A stretch of DNA of 64,000 nucleotides, from positions 26,554,810-26,618,809 of the forward strand of contig NC_133063.1 in the NCBI RefSeq assembly GCF_048771995.1. Reading direction: 5' to 3'. The notes below the pieces were generated by a model. The model was not told the DNA's origin and did not search any database. It was given only the letters and a program-made list of their open reading frames with translations. This stretch comes from Taeniopygia guttata (taxonomy: Eukaryota; Chordata; Aves; Passeriformes; Estrildidae). This document shows positions 35,901 through 45,580 of the stretch, piece by piece (the stretch's first letter is position 1; the number at the start of each line of letters is the position of its first letter). The position numbers and the translations under genes were made by a program.

Positions 35901-38026
35901 TAAGTGAATAGACTAACATAGGGAAGCATTGTTCTAATTGAGGATTGCAGTCACATTCAGGAAACCTAAGATATTTTTCAGATGTGACAGTGGCAGAAGA
36001 CCGAACTGATTGTCTTAAAAGCCTTCTTTAATCCTATGACCTCTTGTTTTCTTAGCTTTGGTGAGAAGTAGTGGTATAAATAAAACAGTTCTTCCTTACA
36101 TGCAGGCATGTCTTTGTCTTTTCAGATGATTCTTACTACAATGTGCTCCAGGGTTTAATGTGTGAGGAGAATAACAGCATGGACAACAAAATTCAGAACA
36201 CACCTTTAAATTCATTGCATGATGCAATTGCTGGTAGGAATTTTTTTCAATATGGAGGGACTCCTTGAGGCAGCCTTAGATGAGATAAAGATGACTAGTA
36301 GAACATTTTTAGGAAAGAACTAATTTCCTGGATGAAGAACACCTTTGTCCTAGGATGAGGTGTTAAAAAAAAAAAAAAAAAAAGGCAAAAACTCTTCTAG
36401 TGGCTAGGGCACTCTGCTAAGACATAGCAGAGAATTGATAGAAAAGTATGCAAATTATCAGGTTTATGCAGAGTCAAAACAATGTTAGTGTTCAACGAAA
36501 TCATGCATGTAGCCAGCTAGAAGTAGGATGCTGATGATTTGGGGAGGGTAGTTCAGCTGATAAAAGAATGTAATTCTGTTGGGTAGTAAAAAAGGCTGCA
36601 CAACAGTGGTCAGAGAGGGACTGTGTGGTTTCAAATAATAGCAAAACTTTTAAGGGGCTTCAGTCATATCAAGTGCCTGTGTGTACAGCAAAGAGGAGCT
36701 TGAATAAAGCTGTATCAGAGTTCAAGGAGCTTTAATATGTTTGAAGGATGCTCTGATACAAGCTTTCATATAGTACTCTGGAAATAAGAGACTGAAATTG
36801 GGTCAAGAGAGCAATATTCTTCACAACACAGTATTTTAAGTTGCAAGATGCATTAGAAGGCCTGAGTGACCTCTTCTCTGCATAAGAGTTCAGGAAAATA
36901 AACTGCGTGTTAATGCATGTTTTTCATAGAAAATTTCTCTGCTGTATTTCAGTGGCAGAAAATTGTCAGATAGCTAGCCTAGGCAGAAGCAATGTATATT
37001 AGTTTGCTTTTCAATTAATTCTGATTAAAGCAGGAGGAAGCAGGAGGAAGGCATAGACTCTGCATATACCTTAAATGTGGTGTGGATACATATATTCTCA
37101 TTTAATGATACATCTGGCCCAGTGGCCCAGCTTAGTGGGCTCATCTTGCTATATCAGAGAGTTTTAAAAGTTGTCTATACAGTTTTCAAAAATCCAAGCC
37201 ATGGGTATATTTATCTTTAATAAAATAAACTAATTTATTTTATTAGGAAAATATTTATGATTTATTGTAATTTATTTTTGGGGTAATATTGGACATTTTA
37301 TGTACTCAGTACTGGCTGACAAAGTTTCTGAGTGGTTAAATAGGTTAAGGTAATAACTGTGGTTTAAATTTTCTATGACTACAGCTGTGAAGTGATGGTA
37401 AAGTAACTGGGATAGTAATAATTCTTGTGGATTTATTTCAAGTGAAAGTCAGAAAAAAAAAAAAAAAGAAAATTCTAACAATTTAAAACAAACAAACAAA
37501 ACAACTTTCCTAGGAAACAACACCGAAGTTTAATTTGTTAAAATGTATAACTGGACACTTAGTTTTGGAAAACTTTTACAATGTTAAATGTTGGAAAACT
37601 TTTGGTTGTACAACGTTAAATGTTGGAAAACGTTTACAATGTTATCTGTTCCTGGGGAATATTAACGTTGGTCATTTAGGTTAACATTAATCAAGAGCAT
37701 GCCAAAAGCCTGCGCTGAAACGTGACTGAATTCTGTTTTCTAGAGAAACAGTTTGAAATTCTGGAAACTCTTCCTAATGGATACAGGATTTACATATTTC
37801 GTTCTTTATTTTAGCAAAGTACAATAAGCATCAACAACATTATAACTGTCCTGTATTACTTCCTTGGTTTTTCACACATCTTCTCTCTGCATCCTCTGGA
37901 TCGGGACAGCCTCCGGTTTGCTTCTCTTTCCGCTCCTGCTCTTCCCTCCGTCCCATAGCTTGTCTGCATGGAAGACCTGTGTTTGCTGAAAGAATCGCAG
38001 CATGTGCCGGGTGGCATCGGGATCAT
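29997..38026 (-). CDS. Unnamed small protein gene (tentative model, five to six exons)
   Basis: I do not recognise this gene. On the minus strand, exons 35422-35361, 33572-33530, 30748-30670, 30569-30463 and 30018-29997 are all open and flanked by AG and GT. They join in phase (1, 2, 0, 2) and end in TAG. The conceptual product is strongly protein-like: VQKTITKLKHFHQAW, then CREATEKRIQEF, SWSYGFIQLNTLCTLLDWKK, NVYSSLHLKTRRDCYTFYRG and ARHRHKLVAL at the C-terminus. It is basic, soluble, apparently helical, and has no signal peptide or membrane segment. An optional first coding exon at 38026-37977 (MIPMPPGTCC...) ends in the right phase with a weak GTCTTC donor, giving about 120 residues. Starting at the ATG in the 35.4-kb exon gives about 101. 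The model rests on reading-frame logic only. Two acceptors (33573 and 30570) were chosen among alternatives. Confidence 0.5.
30463..30569 (-). CDS. Unnamed gene, exon D
   Basis: This 107-nt exon reads TLGFNVYSSLHLKTRRDC, then YTFYRGAPSVIKAIARH, with donor GTAAAC. The frame remains open upstream (ADILLTCK) to another AG at about 30592. That alternative acceptor would need a different phase from exon C. Intron C-D is only about 100 bp. Confidence 0.6.
30670..30748 (-). CDS. Unnamed gene, exon C
   Basis: This 79-nt exon (phase 2 in, phase 0 out) reads WSYGFIQLNTLCTLLDWKKH then AERHIR. The acceptor TTGCTCTTCTTCCAACAG is excellent and the donor is GTGAGC. The other two frames are closed. Confidence 0.6.
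32910..32965. repeat. Pure poly-A tract with flanking 8-bp direct repeats
   Basis: A run of 37 A at 32923-32959 is bracketed by AATCTACC at 32910-32917 and 32958-32965. It looks like an almost empty retroposition event, tail only. Confidence 0.75.
33530..33572 (-). CDS. Unnamed gene, exon B
   Basis: This 43-nt exon (phase 1 in, phase 2 out) reads DCREATEKRIQEF, with a very good donor TTCAG|GTAAGG. The acceptor GATGAG has only a modest pyrimidine tract. In the other phase the same stretch is open as a longer frame (VQNKFNNFFGDNKG...), so this boundary is the weakest in the model. Confidence 0.4.
35361..35422 (-). CDS. Unnamed gene, exon A
   Basis: This 62-nt exon (phase 2 in, phase 1 out) reads EYMVQKTITKLKHFHQAWKS. 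The acceptor is CAGTTATTTCAG and the donor GTAATC. It contains an ATG that could itself be the start codon. Confidence 0.45.
36126..36233 (+). other. Exon-like open segment (108 nt), unproven
   Basis: The segment lies between TTTGTCTTTTCAG and a GTAGGA donor. It is open in the phase 1-1 frame for 35 codons, reading DSYYNVLQGLMCEEN and so on to LHDAIA. The antisense strand also has an exon-like stretch here with a GTAAGG donor, so at most one is probably real. Confidence 0.25.
37562..37650. repeat. Three-copy degenerate tandem repeat
   Basis: Three successive units share TTGGAAAACTTTT(ACA)...AATGTTAAATG, with unit length about 28-36 bp. Confidence 0.75.
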
Positions 38027-38320
38027 CGCGCCTCGAGGCAGGGCGGCGGCAGCGGGGCGGCGGCGGCGAGCTGAGGTAGTGCTTAGGGCTCCAGGCTAGG
38101 GGCTGGGCGCTGCGGGGCGGCTCGTAATTCCTTATATACAGCCTGGCCCCTCCCACAGTCTGATCGTCCTAGCGACGGAGCCTCCCCCCTGCCTCGAGGG
38201 GGGCTCGAAGGGGGTTGCTCGGGGAAGTCATCGTAGCGACGGAGCCTCTCTGACCTCCTCCTCCCGCCGATCCGCAGCTGCTCGTTCTCCCTGGGCACGT
38301 GTCACTGCCAAGGCACGTGT
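37870..38320 (-). promoter_or_regulatory. GC-rich TATA-containing promoter
   Basis: About 450 bp of CpG-rich DNA stands alone in AT-rich surroundings. On the minus strand a TATATAAG box lies at 38138-38131 beneath a GGGAGGGGCC GC box, predicting a start near 38100. Upstream are two CACGTG E-boxes (38296-38301 and 38314-38319) and a 15-bp direct repeat (TAGCGACGGAGCCTC at 38170-38184 and 38234-38248). It is correctly placed and oriented to drive the unnamed gene at 30-35 kb. About 290 bp further on the same strand is an AATAAA (37805-37810), so a short unspliced transcript is also possible. Confidence 0.6.
38131..38138 (-). promoter_or_regulatory. TATA box (TATATAAG)
   Basis: A consensus TATA box on the minus strand in GC-rich context, about 105 bp upstream of the ATG at 38026. 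Confidence 0.6.
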
Positions 38321-38436
38321 GGCTTTTCTAGTGCTTTTAAATTTAACGTTAGTAAACAAAATTTTTAAGCAACAGTTCAGCATAAAATCCAAACAATTTG
38401 AGACATTTTCATTTTAACGTTAATCTTCCCCCTCAA

Positions 38437-38945
38437 CTGGGGGAAGAACCTTTTCTTGATACCCCTGACACAGGTTCAGGCCATTCCCTCAGGTCCTGTT
38501 GATGCTTTTTCTGAGCCTCTGCGCACCACAGGCAAAAGATCAGTGCCTGCCTCTCCTTTTTCCTCAGGAGGCAGCTGCAGACTCCAGTTAAGTCTCCTCT
38601 CAGTCTCTCCTCCAGGCTGAACAGACCAAGTGCCCTCCGCCACTCTTCACAAGGCTTCTCCTCAAGGTCCTTCACCACCTCCTTTGGACACTCTCTGATA
38701 GCTCAATGTCTTTGTTACATTGTGGTTTCCCAAACTGCCCCCAGCACTGGAAGTGAAGCCACCCCAGCCCAGAGCAGAGTGGGATAATCCCCTCCCTTGC
38801 CCCCTGGGGATGCTGGGCCTGATACACTCCAGGACAGGGCTGGCCCTCCTGGCTGCCAGGGCGCTTGACTTAGATCCAACTTGCTACCGACCAGGACCAC
38901 CACCATCCCTCTCTGTGGTGCTGCTCTCCAGCCTCTGATTCCCTA
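38437..38945 (-). mobile_element. CR1 LINE fragment (antisense)
   Basis: This shares long blocks with the CR1 at 26-27 kb: the CCAGCACTGGAAGTGAAGCC segment, the CCAGCCCAGAGCAGAGTGGG segment and the CTCCAGGCTGAACAGACC block. Same subfamily and same orientation. It begins right beside the 38-kb promoter. Confidence 0.88.
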
Positions 38946-38999
38946 TTTCCAGCTACATTGCTTGTCAGCTAAAGAAAACCAGCATCTCAGGGAGGTGAG

Positions 39000-40060
39000 C
39001 AGGGCAAGTAGCTCTGGCTAGGTTCATGCTGACATCTCCAGATATGCGTGAGATCTTTGGTTACATAATCTCAGTTGTATTTTGAGAACCTGCAACGGGT
39101 CCCAGACACAAAGGGACTCAAAGGGATCTGTGGATTCCGTGACCATGTCTGTGATGTTAAAATGTTCCCTTGCGCACGCCCCCAGTGGAGCACAGGGAGC
39201 CTGTGGCACACGGAAGGGCCCAGGAACACCCAATCCTGGCTGCTCCCAAGGAGCCACCAGCTCCTCAGAGCCCACCTGAACACAGCCAGAGCAACACAGG
39301 AGCCCAAAGCCAGGTGGGAGCTGTGTCCTGTCCAGGTTTTTTCCAGAGCTCTCACAGGGAACCCACCACCCCATGTGGTGTTACCTGGCTGTGACATGTG
39401 TCATAATAAAAATCAAGGCTGGAGCAGCTTTTGAACTGAGGGGGTTTCTGCTGAGAGGCATAGAATGTGTTAGAGGAAGAACATTTTAGGATTGCAGAGG
39501 ATTTATAATGGGCTGTTTCGGGAAATACCAAAGATGGGAAAGGAAAGAATTTAGCTGATTTGGGGAAGAACAAGTGAAGGAAAACAGAGAGATAAGATGA
39601 CAGAAAGGCTGGTTGTTTCTAAATAATTATGCTTGTCTGCCTTTCCCATGTGCCCAATTAGCAGAATCTGACCTATCTTCTTATCATATTAATTTCTAAC
39701 TCCTTGTTTTTCCCTGGGTTTAGGGAGGAGCTCTCTCTTGGGGGCCCAGATGAGTCACAGCTGCTGGAGAGATGGCAGGGTCTGGGGGTCTCCAGGGCAA
39801 AGGCAGGTGCTGTGTCTGTGTGAGACCACGGAGTGCTTGTCTCAGTGTTGTCACTCTCTGAGAGGTCCTGTACCTCGGATGCTCCCACACCCAGTGCCAA
39901 CAACTCGGGAGGCTGGGATCCAGGGACAGCTGCTGGATCTACATCCTCACTGTCCTGCTCAGCCAGGGGAGGGAGTAGGATGATGCTGTTTGTGCTGTGT
40001 TTATGAGTGCTCTGTGTGCCTGTGTCCACTGTGCAGCAGGCTGTGATTACCTGTGCACGT
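39000..40060. other. GC-enriched block of unknown origin
   Basis: About 1 kb of elevated GC lies between a CR1 copy and AT-rich DNA. The minus strand contains a 118-codon open frame (40029-39673) rich in Pro, Ser, Thr, Glu and Asp (for example ILLPPLAEQDSEDVDPAAVP). I see no conserved motif. It could be a decayed retroelement, an exon of a disordered protein, or chance openness in GC-rich DNA. Confidence 0.3.
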
Positions 40061-40627
40061 GTCCTGCATTTCTGTGCTCTACATGCATCTGTCTGAGTTC
40101 TTGGTCATCTCTGGATTGGTTTTTTTGTGTCATTTAAAGACAGCTCAAGCCATGTCAAACTAGAGAAATTTTGAAGCTCTTGATTTCTGCAGAAAGTGTC
40201 TGGCAACATGACAGATGGCAGTTTAAGTTAGTTACAGAGAAAGGGGTTTAGCATTTAAAGGCACCCAGCAAATTGGATTTACTATCCCACATTATCTAGC
40301 CTTTTAATAATGAAATTCACGCTTCACACAGGCCAGTAGATTAAATTTTATCTATTCATTTTAACAGGAGATATGGGGGGGTTGATAAGTGAATTTTTAA
40401 TTATCTTTTTTTCCTATACTGCCATTATTCTTTTCTTCAATTATTTCTTTTATGCTCATTTTATTTCTGGCATTTTTTTCTTTGGCTTTAGGTTGATTGT
40501 GGTTTTGTTTATTTTTTTTTTTCCCTGGTGCTGCTTAATGGAAGAAAAATATCATTACTTATTCACTGATCTCCCACAATATTTTTGAATTTCTGTGTTT
40601 TGGTGTTTGGTTTTTTTTTTTTTTCAG

Positions 40628-40671
40628 GAAGCAGAAGTTACTGTGTGATACAAGACCCAGAATATTTATGA
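40628..40671 (+). other. Exon-like open segment ending in a stop, unproven
   Basis: It follows a very strong T-run acceptor (about 14 T then CAG). In phase 1 it reads SRSYCVIQDPEYL then TGA. It joins in phase to the 36126 segment. Confidence 0.2.
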
Positions 40672-41199
40672 GACTGATTTCAGCTCAAGATTGAAAATCA
40701 TGAAAAAAAATGCAATATCAGTATTGAAATAGGTTTAAGTTTAAGAATGGCATTTGCATTCTTTTTGAGATAGTCTAAGCAACCAGAACAGGAGACTGCA
40801 AATTTAGAATATTATTTCACCTCCGGCATAAATCCTATTATCTTTAGGAGAAAGTAAAAAGAAGTGGGCAACTCATGCCCCAGAGAAAATGTGGGGCATT
40901 TATGGCATAATGTTCCTTAAATTGCCAAAACAGTATAGTATACTTCTGTAAAATATTATAGTAGTATTTAAGACATCCATAATGATTTTCATAGTTTCAT
41001 AATACACTTGAAAGAATATAAGAATGTCTCTTGCAATGGCCAAGGGCAGCTACCTGTAGATGAATATAACAAGTTAATCACAAATTAATTTTCACACATA
41101 CACTCTCTCACCTTTTGACCATTTGCAGACAGATATTTTTATAGGACTTGATTAAATTAATTACTGGTTATGGATTTTTCTCCTATGAATTTGCCTACT

Positions 41200-41470
41200 C
41201 ACTTTTCAAACCTGTGTAAAATAATACTGTCCAAAAATCTGCCATGTGCTGTGAGGAAAACCATCTCTGTTTGCGTGTTTTCTATCTGCCTTCTGTTACT
41301 TTCATGTGGTGCCCTCCCTAGCTCTGGTGCTGGAACACAGTGAACAGTTAATCCCCATTCAATAGCTCTGTGTACTTGGGCTTTCTTGACATCTGTTATG
41401 GACCTCATTCAATTGTCACTCTTCTTTCAGACTGAAGACTCCTCACTTAGGAATCTTCACTGAAGAGTCT
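41200..41470 (-). mobile_element. Ancient CR1/L3-type LINE fragment (antisense)
   Basis: The CTTTCATGTGGTGCCCTCC block and the ATCTGTTATGGACCTCATTCAATTGTC...TTTCAGACTGAAGA block follow the reverse complement of old amniote CR1/L3 3' ends. It is much more diverged than the other CR1 copies here. Confidence 0.6.
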
Positions 41471-44032
41471 TCAAATATTTGTTGTGCAGAAGGAACTATA
41501 CACATCTAGGCCATGTTCTTTGCTTTTCTCTTAGCCTTTTGCAGTTCTCTGTCCTCTCAGTCAGACCTACATAAAATTTGCCAGTGCTCCTGCTTGGAGT
41601 AATGCTTCTTACTGTTGGGGGAAAAAAAAAAAAAAGGAATTTATTTAGGTTACATCTGCTAGATAAATAGATCACATATCTTGCCACATGTTTCAAGTAT
41701 CTTAACATTTGTACATTAGGTGAAACCAGGACAACATCTGGGGTATTAGATCTTGCTAGACTTTGAATGCTGATTTACAGAGAGTAGAGTTTGCTTGTTG
41801 ACCAGTTCTGTTCAGCCAGGAGTTGCTCAGACCCTTTCCAGAGCTAGAGGTACTGGTTCTCTGCCACTGGTTCTTCATAGGCCATGGTAAAGTTTCTCTC
41901 GAAATTATGCCCCAAAATGTTTTAGTCAGTTCTTTATTCTATAACTTGAAGAGAAAAAATGACAGATGGTGTCTTCTTTGCCTGACATGGAGGAGTTGTT
42001 TGTGCTGGCATAGGGTAAATGATATTTCATTACTTCTCAATGATTTTGTGTGGTTTTAAATAAGAACAGGAAAAAAAAAAAAAGAAGGTGCTTTGTGAGT
42101 TTCACTGCTCTCCATCAAAATCTTCTTGCCCAGTCATACTGCAGCCATTTCAGTAAATTCCTGGGGAATATTTGGTCTACTTTTTTCCCTCCTGCCCAAG
42201 ACAATGACTACAGTACCATTATGCTTGAGGTTAAATATGATGCCCTGGTTTAGCCCTGACTATTCATTTAGCTTTTACTCTGAAGATTAAATAATTCTTT
42301 AGTGACAGGAGCCCTTGCTGTGGTCACTGAGAGTTGTGTAATGCATCACCTTGGACAATGTTGACACCAGTCTGAATAATACTAAATTGGTGCATCCTTC
42401 ATAACTCAAGACTAGGCACTCTTCACTGAGGGTGTTAATGAAATTCTCAGCTTCTTTACGGAATGCCACTTTGTCTGTTCCAAGGGCTAGTGTAGCTTGG
42501 AGCTTTTACTCTCCACAGAGTAAAACTTACCATGAAGTTCTGTACATTTCTTGATGCCAGACCTCCCAGGTGTTATCTTGACCATTCACAGAAATATACC
42601 CTGCAGTGTCTTAGTGCAGAAGGCAGCAGTACTGCCGATGGGGAAGGACCCCAAGAGTCCTTGGCAAAGCAGGATCTGGGGAGACTGATTTGCAGTTATC
42701 ATAAATTGAAATTATAATAAAACACAGTAAAAAAAAACTCTTGGAGGGCAAAAAAAATGGAGAGGAAAGGTGATGTGAAACCTTCAAGAAGTAAGTGCTC
42801 AATTCAGAGTAAAAACTTGCCCAGTGTATTTTAATTTTCGGCAATAAGTGCAGAGCATGGGTTTTGATTCTTAAACTGACCAATATACTAATGTTTCTAC
42901 TGGGCATTTCTGTTGTAGCACTAGCACTGCATCACTGACCTCTAAATTTTCCTTAAGAATCGCTCTCAAATCAAATTCTTCCCTAATCAGTGACCACTTT
43001 CCCATTTTGAAATTGTTGTTACTACTTCACACACAGATTGTCTGTAACTCAGTGTTTGGGAGTTTATAAATGTAATTCTTTCTGGTTATTCAGGACACCC
43101 ATTCCTGTCCTCCAGCTTAATTCTAGAAGACTTCCCACTTTTTACCAAAAAATGCAGTTTTGCCAGAGCTGTACATGCTCTGCTATTCTGCCCTTCACCT
43201 CATGTGGAAAGTCAGAAGATAAAAAGTTAACATTTTGGAGAAGGTACTTCAAAGATCCAAATGTAGTGGGCTTTCAGCTGTGCCTTGGAGACAGAGGAAA
43301 TGAAGCAGCTTTCTATTTTGCCTGGTCTCTCAGAGGAACTTTATGTTGTGGAGTTGTTGAAGGTCAAAGAAGAACAGCTGCCAATCACTCCCACAACTGA
43401 TGTTGAAGACTCCCTGGTACCCATCCATTAGGTGATTTTTTGCCTGGGGAAACAAAGAGTGATCAGCAGGACCTGCTCATCCTTTATCAGTCCCATATGG
43501 CCAGTGTGAAATTTTGAGGAAAAGGAAGACTAGCAATAGGCTATTGCCTGAATGAAGTCACGCCATCACTGAGTGCTGCTGTGCTGGACGTGCTCAAGCT
43601 TCAGTATGAACTAGTGTCAGAGGCAGCCCAGTGATACCACAGTGCACCACTGATGCATTTTGTCAATCCTTTCAAAAGCAGAGTGCAGACCACAGTTTGC
43701 CTTTACCTGGGGCTCTGACCCCGACTCCCTTTTGATCACACATCAATGAAGAATGAACTTTGATGGAACCATGAGCACAGCAGTGATGGATTCAGAACTG
43801 CTTTCCACAGGCAACAGTCCAACACCACAAACCTTCTCTCCTGCCTGAAAACTGGGTCTGACAGATGGGGCCCAGGGTCATGCAGTGAACTCAATGGGCT
43901 TTTACAGGGATGGTCCATAATTTAAGGGAATGTTATCTGTGTGTGTATATGTACCCAAAGACAGGAAGGTAATGGAGTTTTGAGAAGTGGGACCTGGCAT
44001 TACAGAAATTAAATGGAATATAGAGTGCCTAC

Positions 44033-44574
44033 TGTCTTAGTTTGAGCTGAAGTAGAGAGAATTTTCTTTCTAGCAGCTGTTAGTACTATATATCTTGGAT
44101 ATATCTGTGGGAATAATACTGGTGAAACACTGATGTTTTTGTTGTTGCTGAGTAGTGCTTATCTTAAATCAAAGACTTTGAAGTGCCTCATGGTCTGTCA
44201 GTAAGGAGCTGTTGCAAGAAACTAGGAGGGAACATTGAGATGCATAACCCTGACCAAAGGGATATTCTGTACCTTGGAATGTCATGCCCAGTAGGTAAAC
44301 TGAGGGAGTTGGCTGGCAGGAAACAATTGCTGCCTGGACATCAGTCAGTGTGTGGTGAGCAACTCTATTGTGCATCACTTGTCTCCCTTGTGTTTTAGTT
44401 CTCTTTCTCACCTCTCACTACTATTGTATTACTATTGATTTCTTTATTTCAGCTATTAATCTGTTCCTATCTCAGGCCATGTGGTTTTTGTGATTTGCCT
44501 CCCAGTCTCACCAAGGGTGGGAGTGAGCCAGCAGCTGTGTGTATTTAGTTGCTGGCTGGGATTGAACCAAAACA
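44033..44574 (+). mobile_element. Solo LTR, ERVL-like
   Basis: A 542-bp element begins TGTCTTAGTTTGAGCTGAAG and ends GCTGGCTGGGATTGAACCAAAACA. It includes GTTGTTGCTGAGTAGTGCTTAT and CCAAAGGGATATTCTGTACC blocks that I recognise from avian ERVL-class LTRs. The flanks, CCTAC and CCTTAC, are consistent with a mutated 5-bp target duplication. No internal viral genes follow, so it is a solo LTR left by recombination. Confidence 0.8.
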
Positions 44575-44702
44575 CCTTACCATCTTTGGAGTTCAAATAA
44601 CAGTTGTTGACTTGCACAAATCACTGGATCTGTACACATGGGGTATCTATGGATACACTGTAAATACAAGAAAGAATTTTCTTATTACTGTGGATGCAAA
44701 TT

Positions 44703-45215
44703 ACAGAATCACAGAGTAAGCTGAGCTGGAAGGGACTCACAAGGATCAACAGGTCCAACTCCCAGCCCTGCACAGCACCAGTCCCAAGAGTCATGAGCAT
44801 TGTCCAAGAGCTTCTTAAGCTCTGTCAGGCATGGTGCTGCAGTGGTGCCCCGGGCAGTCTGTTCAGTGCCCAAACACCTTGGAGGAAAGAACATTTTCCT
44901 GATACTCAAGCTAAAGCTCCTTGGACACAAATTCAAGCCATTCCCTCCAGTCTTGTCACTGGTCACCCCAGAGAAGAGATCAGTGTCTTTCTCTCCTCTT
45001 CCCCTCACAAGGAATTTGCACCCCCTAACGGCGTCTCCCCTCAGTCCCCTCTTCTCCAGGCTGAACAGACGAACTGCTCTCACCTGTTTCTCACATGCCT
45101 TCCCCTCAAGGCCTGCATCATTTTCATGGCCCTCCTTTGAACACTTTCTAATAGTAATACGTTTATTTTGTTGTGGTGCCCCAAACTGCACAAAATATCT
45201 AAGGTGGATGCACTA
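44703..45215 (-). mobile_element. CR1 LINE 3' portion (antisense)
   Basis: The + strand starts ACAGAATCACAGAGTAAGCTGAGCTGGAAGGGACTCACAAGGATC, a clean CR1 3' end in reverse. It runs through the CTCTTCTCCAGGCTGAACAGACG block. Disrupted minus-strand frames are CR1 remnants. Confidence 0.9.
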
Positions 45216-45344
45216 GTGATTGCATATCACATTTGCATAACATGTTAATGTCTTGGTTTAGCTGTCAGTAAGTCCTGAAGATTCATTAATCTTCAAGGTA
45301 TACTTGCTTCAAGTTACTCCAGCAACAGCTTTCTGCAGACAATA

Positions 45345-45580
45345 GCAGAAAGTTCCCAGATGATGAAAGGGACAGAGAACCTGCACTGTGAGGAATAACT
45401 GAAGGAGTTCAGTCTTTTCATGCTAGAAAGAGACGGTTTAGAGGACATGTGACTACAGTTTTTCAATATTTAAAAGCTAGCTACAAAGAGGACAGGGCTT
45501 GTCTCTTCACAAGGACAAGACAAGGGACAATGAGTACAAGTCGCACCAGGAGGGATTTCAACTTGAAAAGAAAAAAAGAA
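45345..45580 (+). mobile_element. CR1 LINE fragment (sense)
   Basis: The GAACCTGCACTGTGAGGAATAACTGAAGGAGTTCAGTC and AGAAAGAGACGGTTTAGAGGACATGTGACTACAG blocks follow CR1 sense sequence. It lies head-on to the antisense copy ending at 45215. Confidence 0.75.

Noticed and set aside
41199..41408. Exon-like minus-strand frame ending at a GTGAGT donor
   Set aside because: The sequence aligns with the reverse of an ancient CR1/L3 LINE 3' end, so the frame is incidental.
44694..45191. 148-codon + and 160-codon - frames at 44.7-45.2 kb
   Set aside because: Both lie within a CR1 antisense copy.
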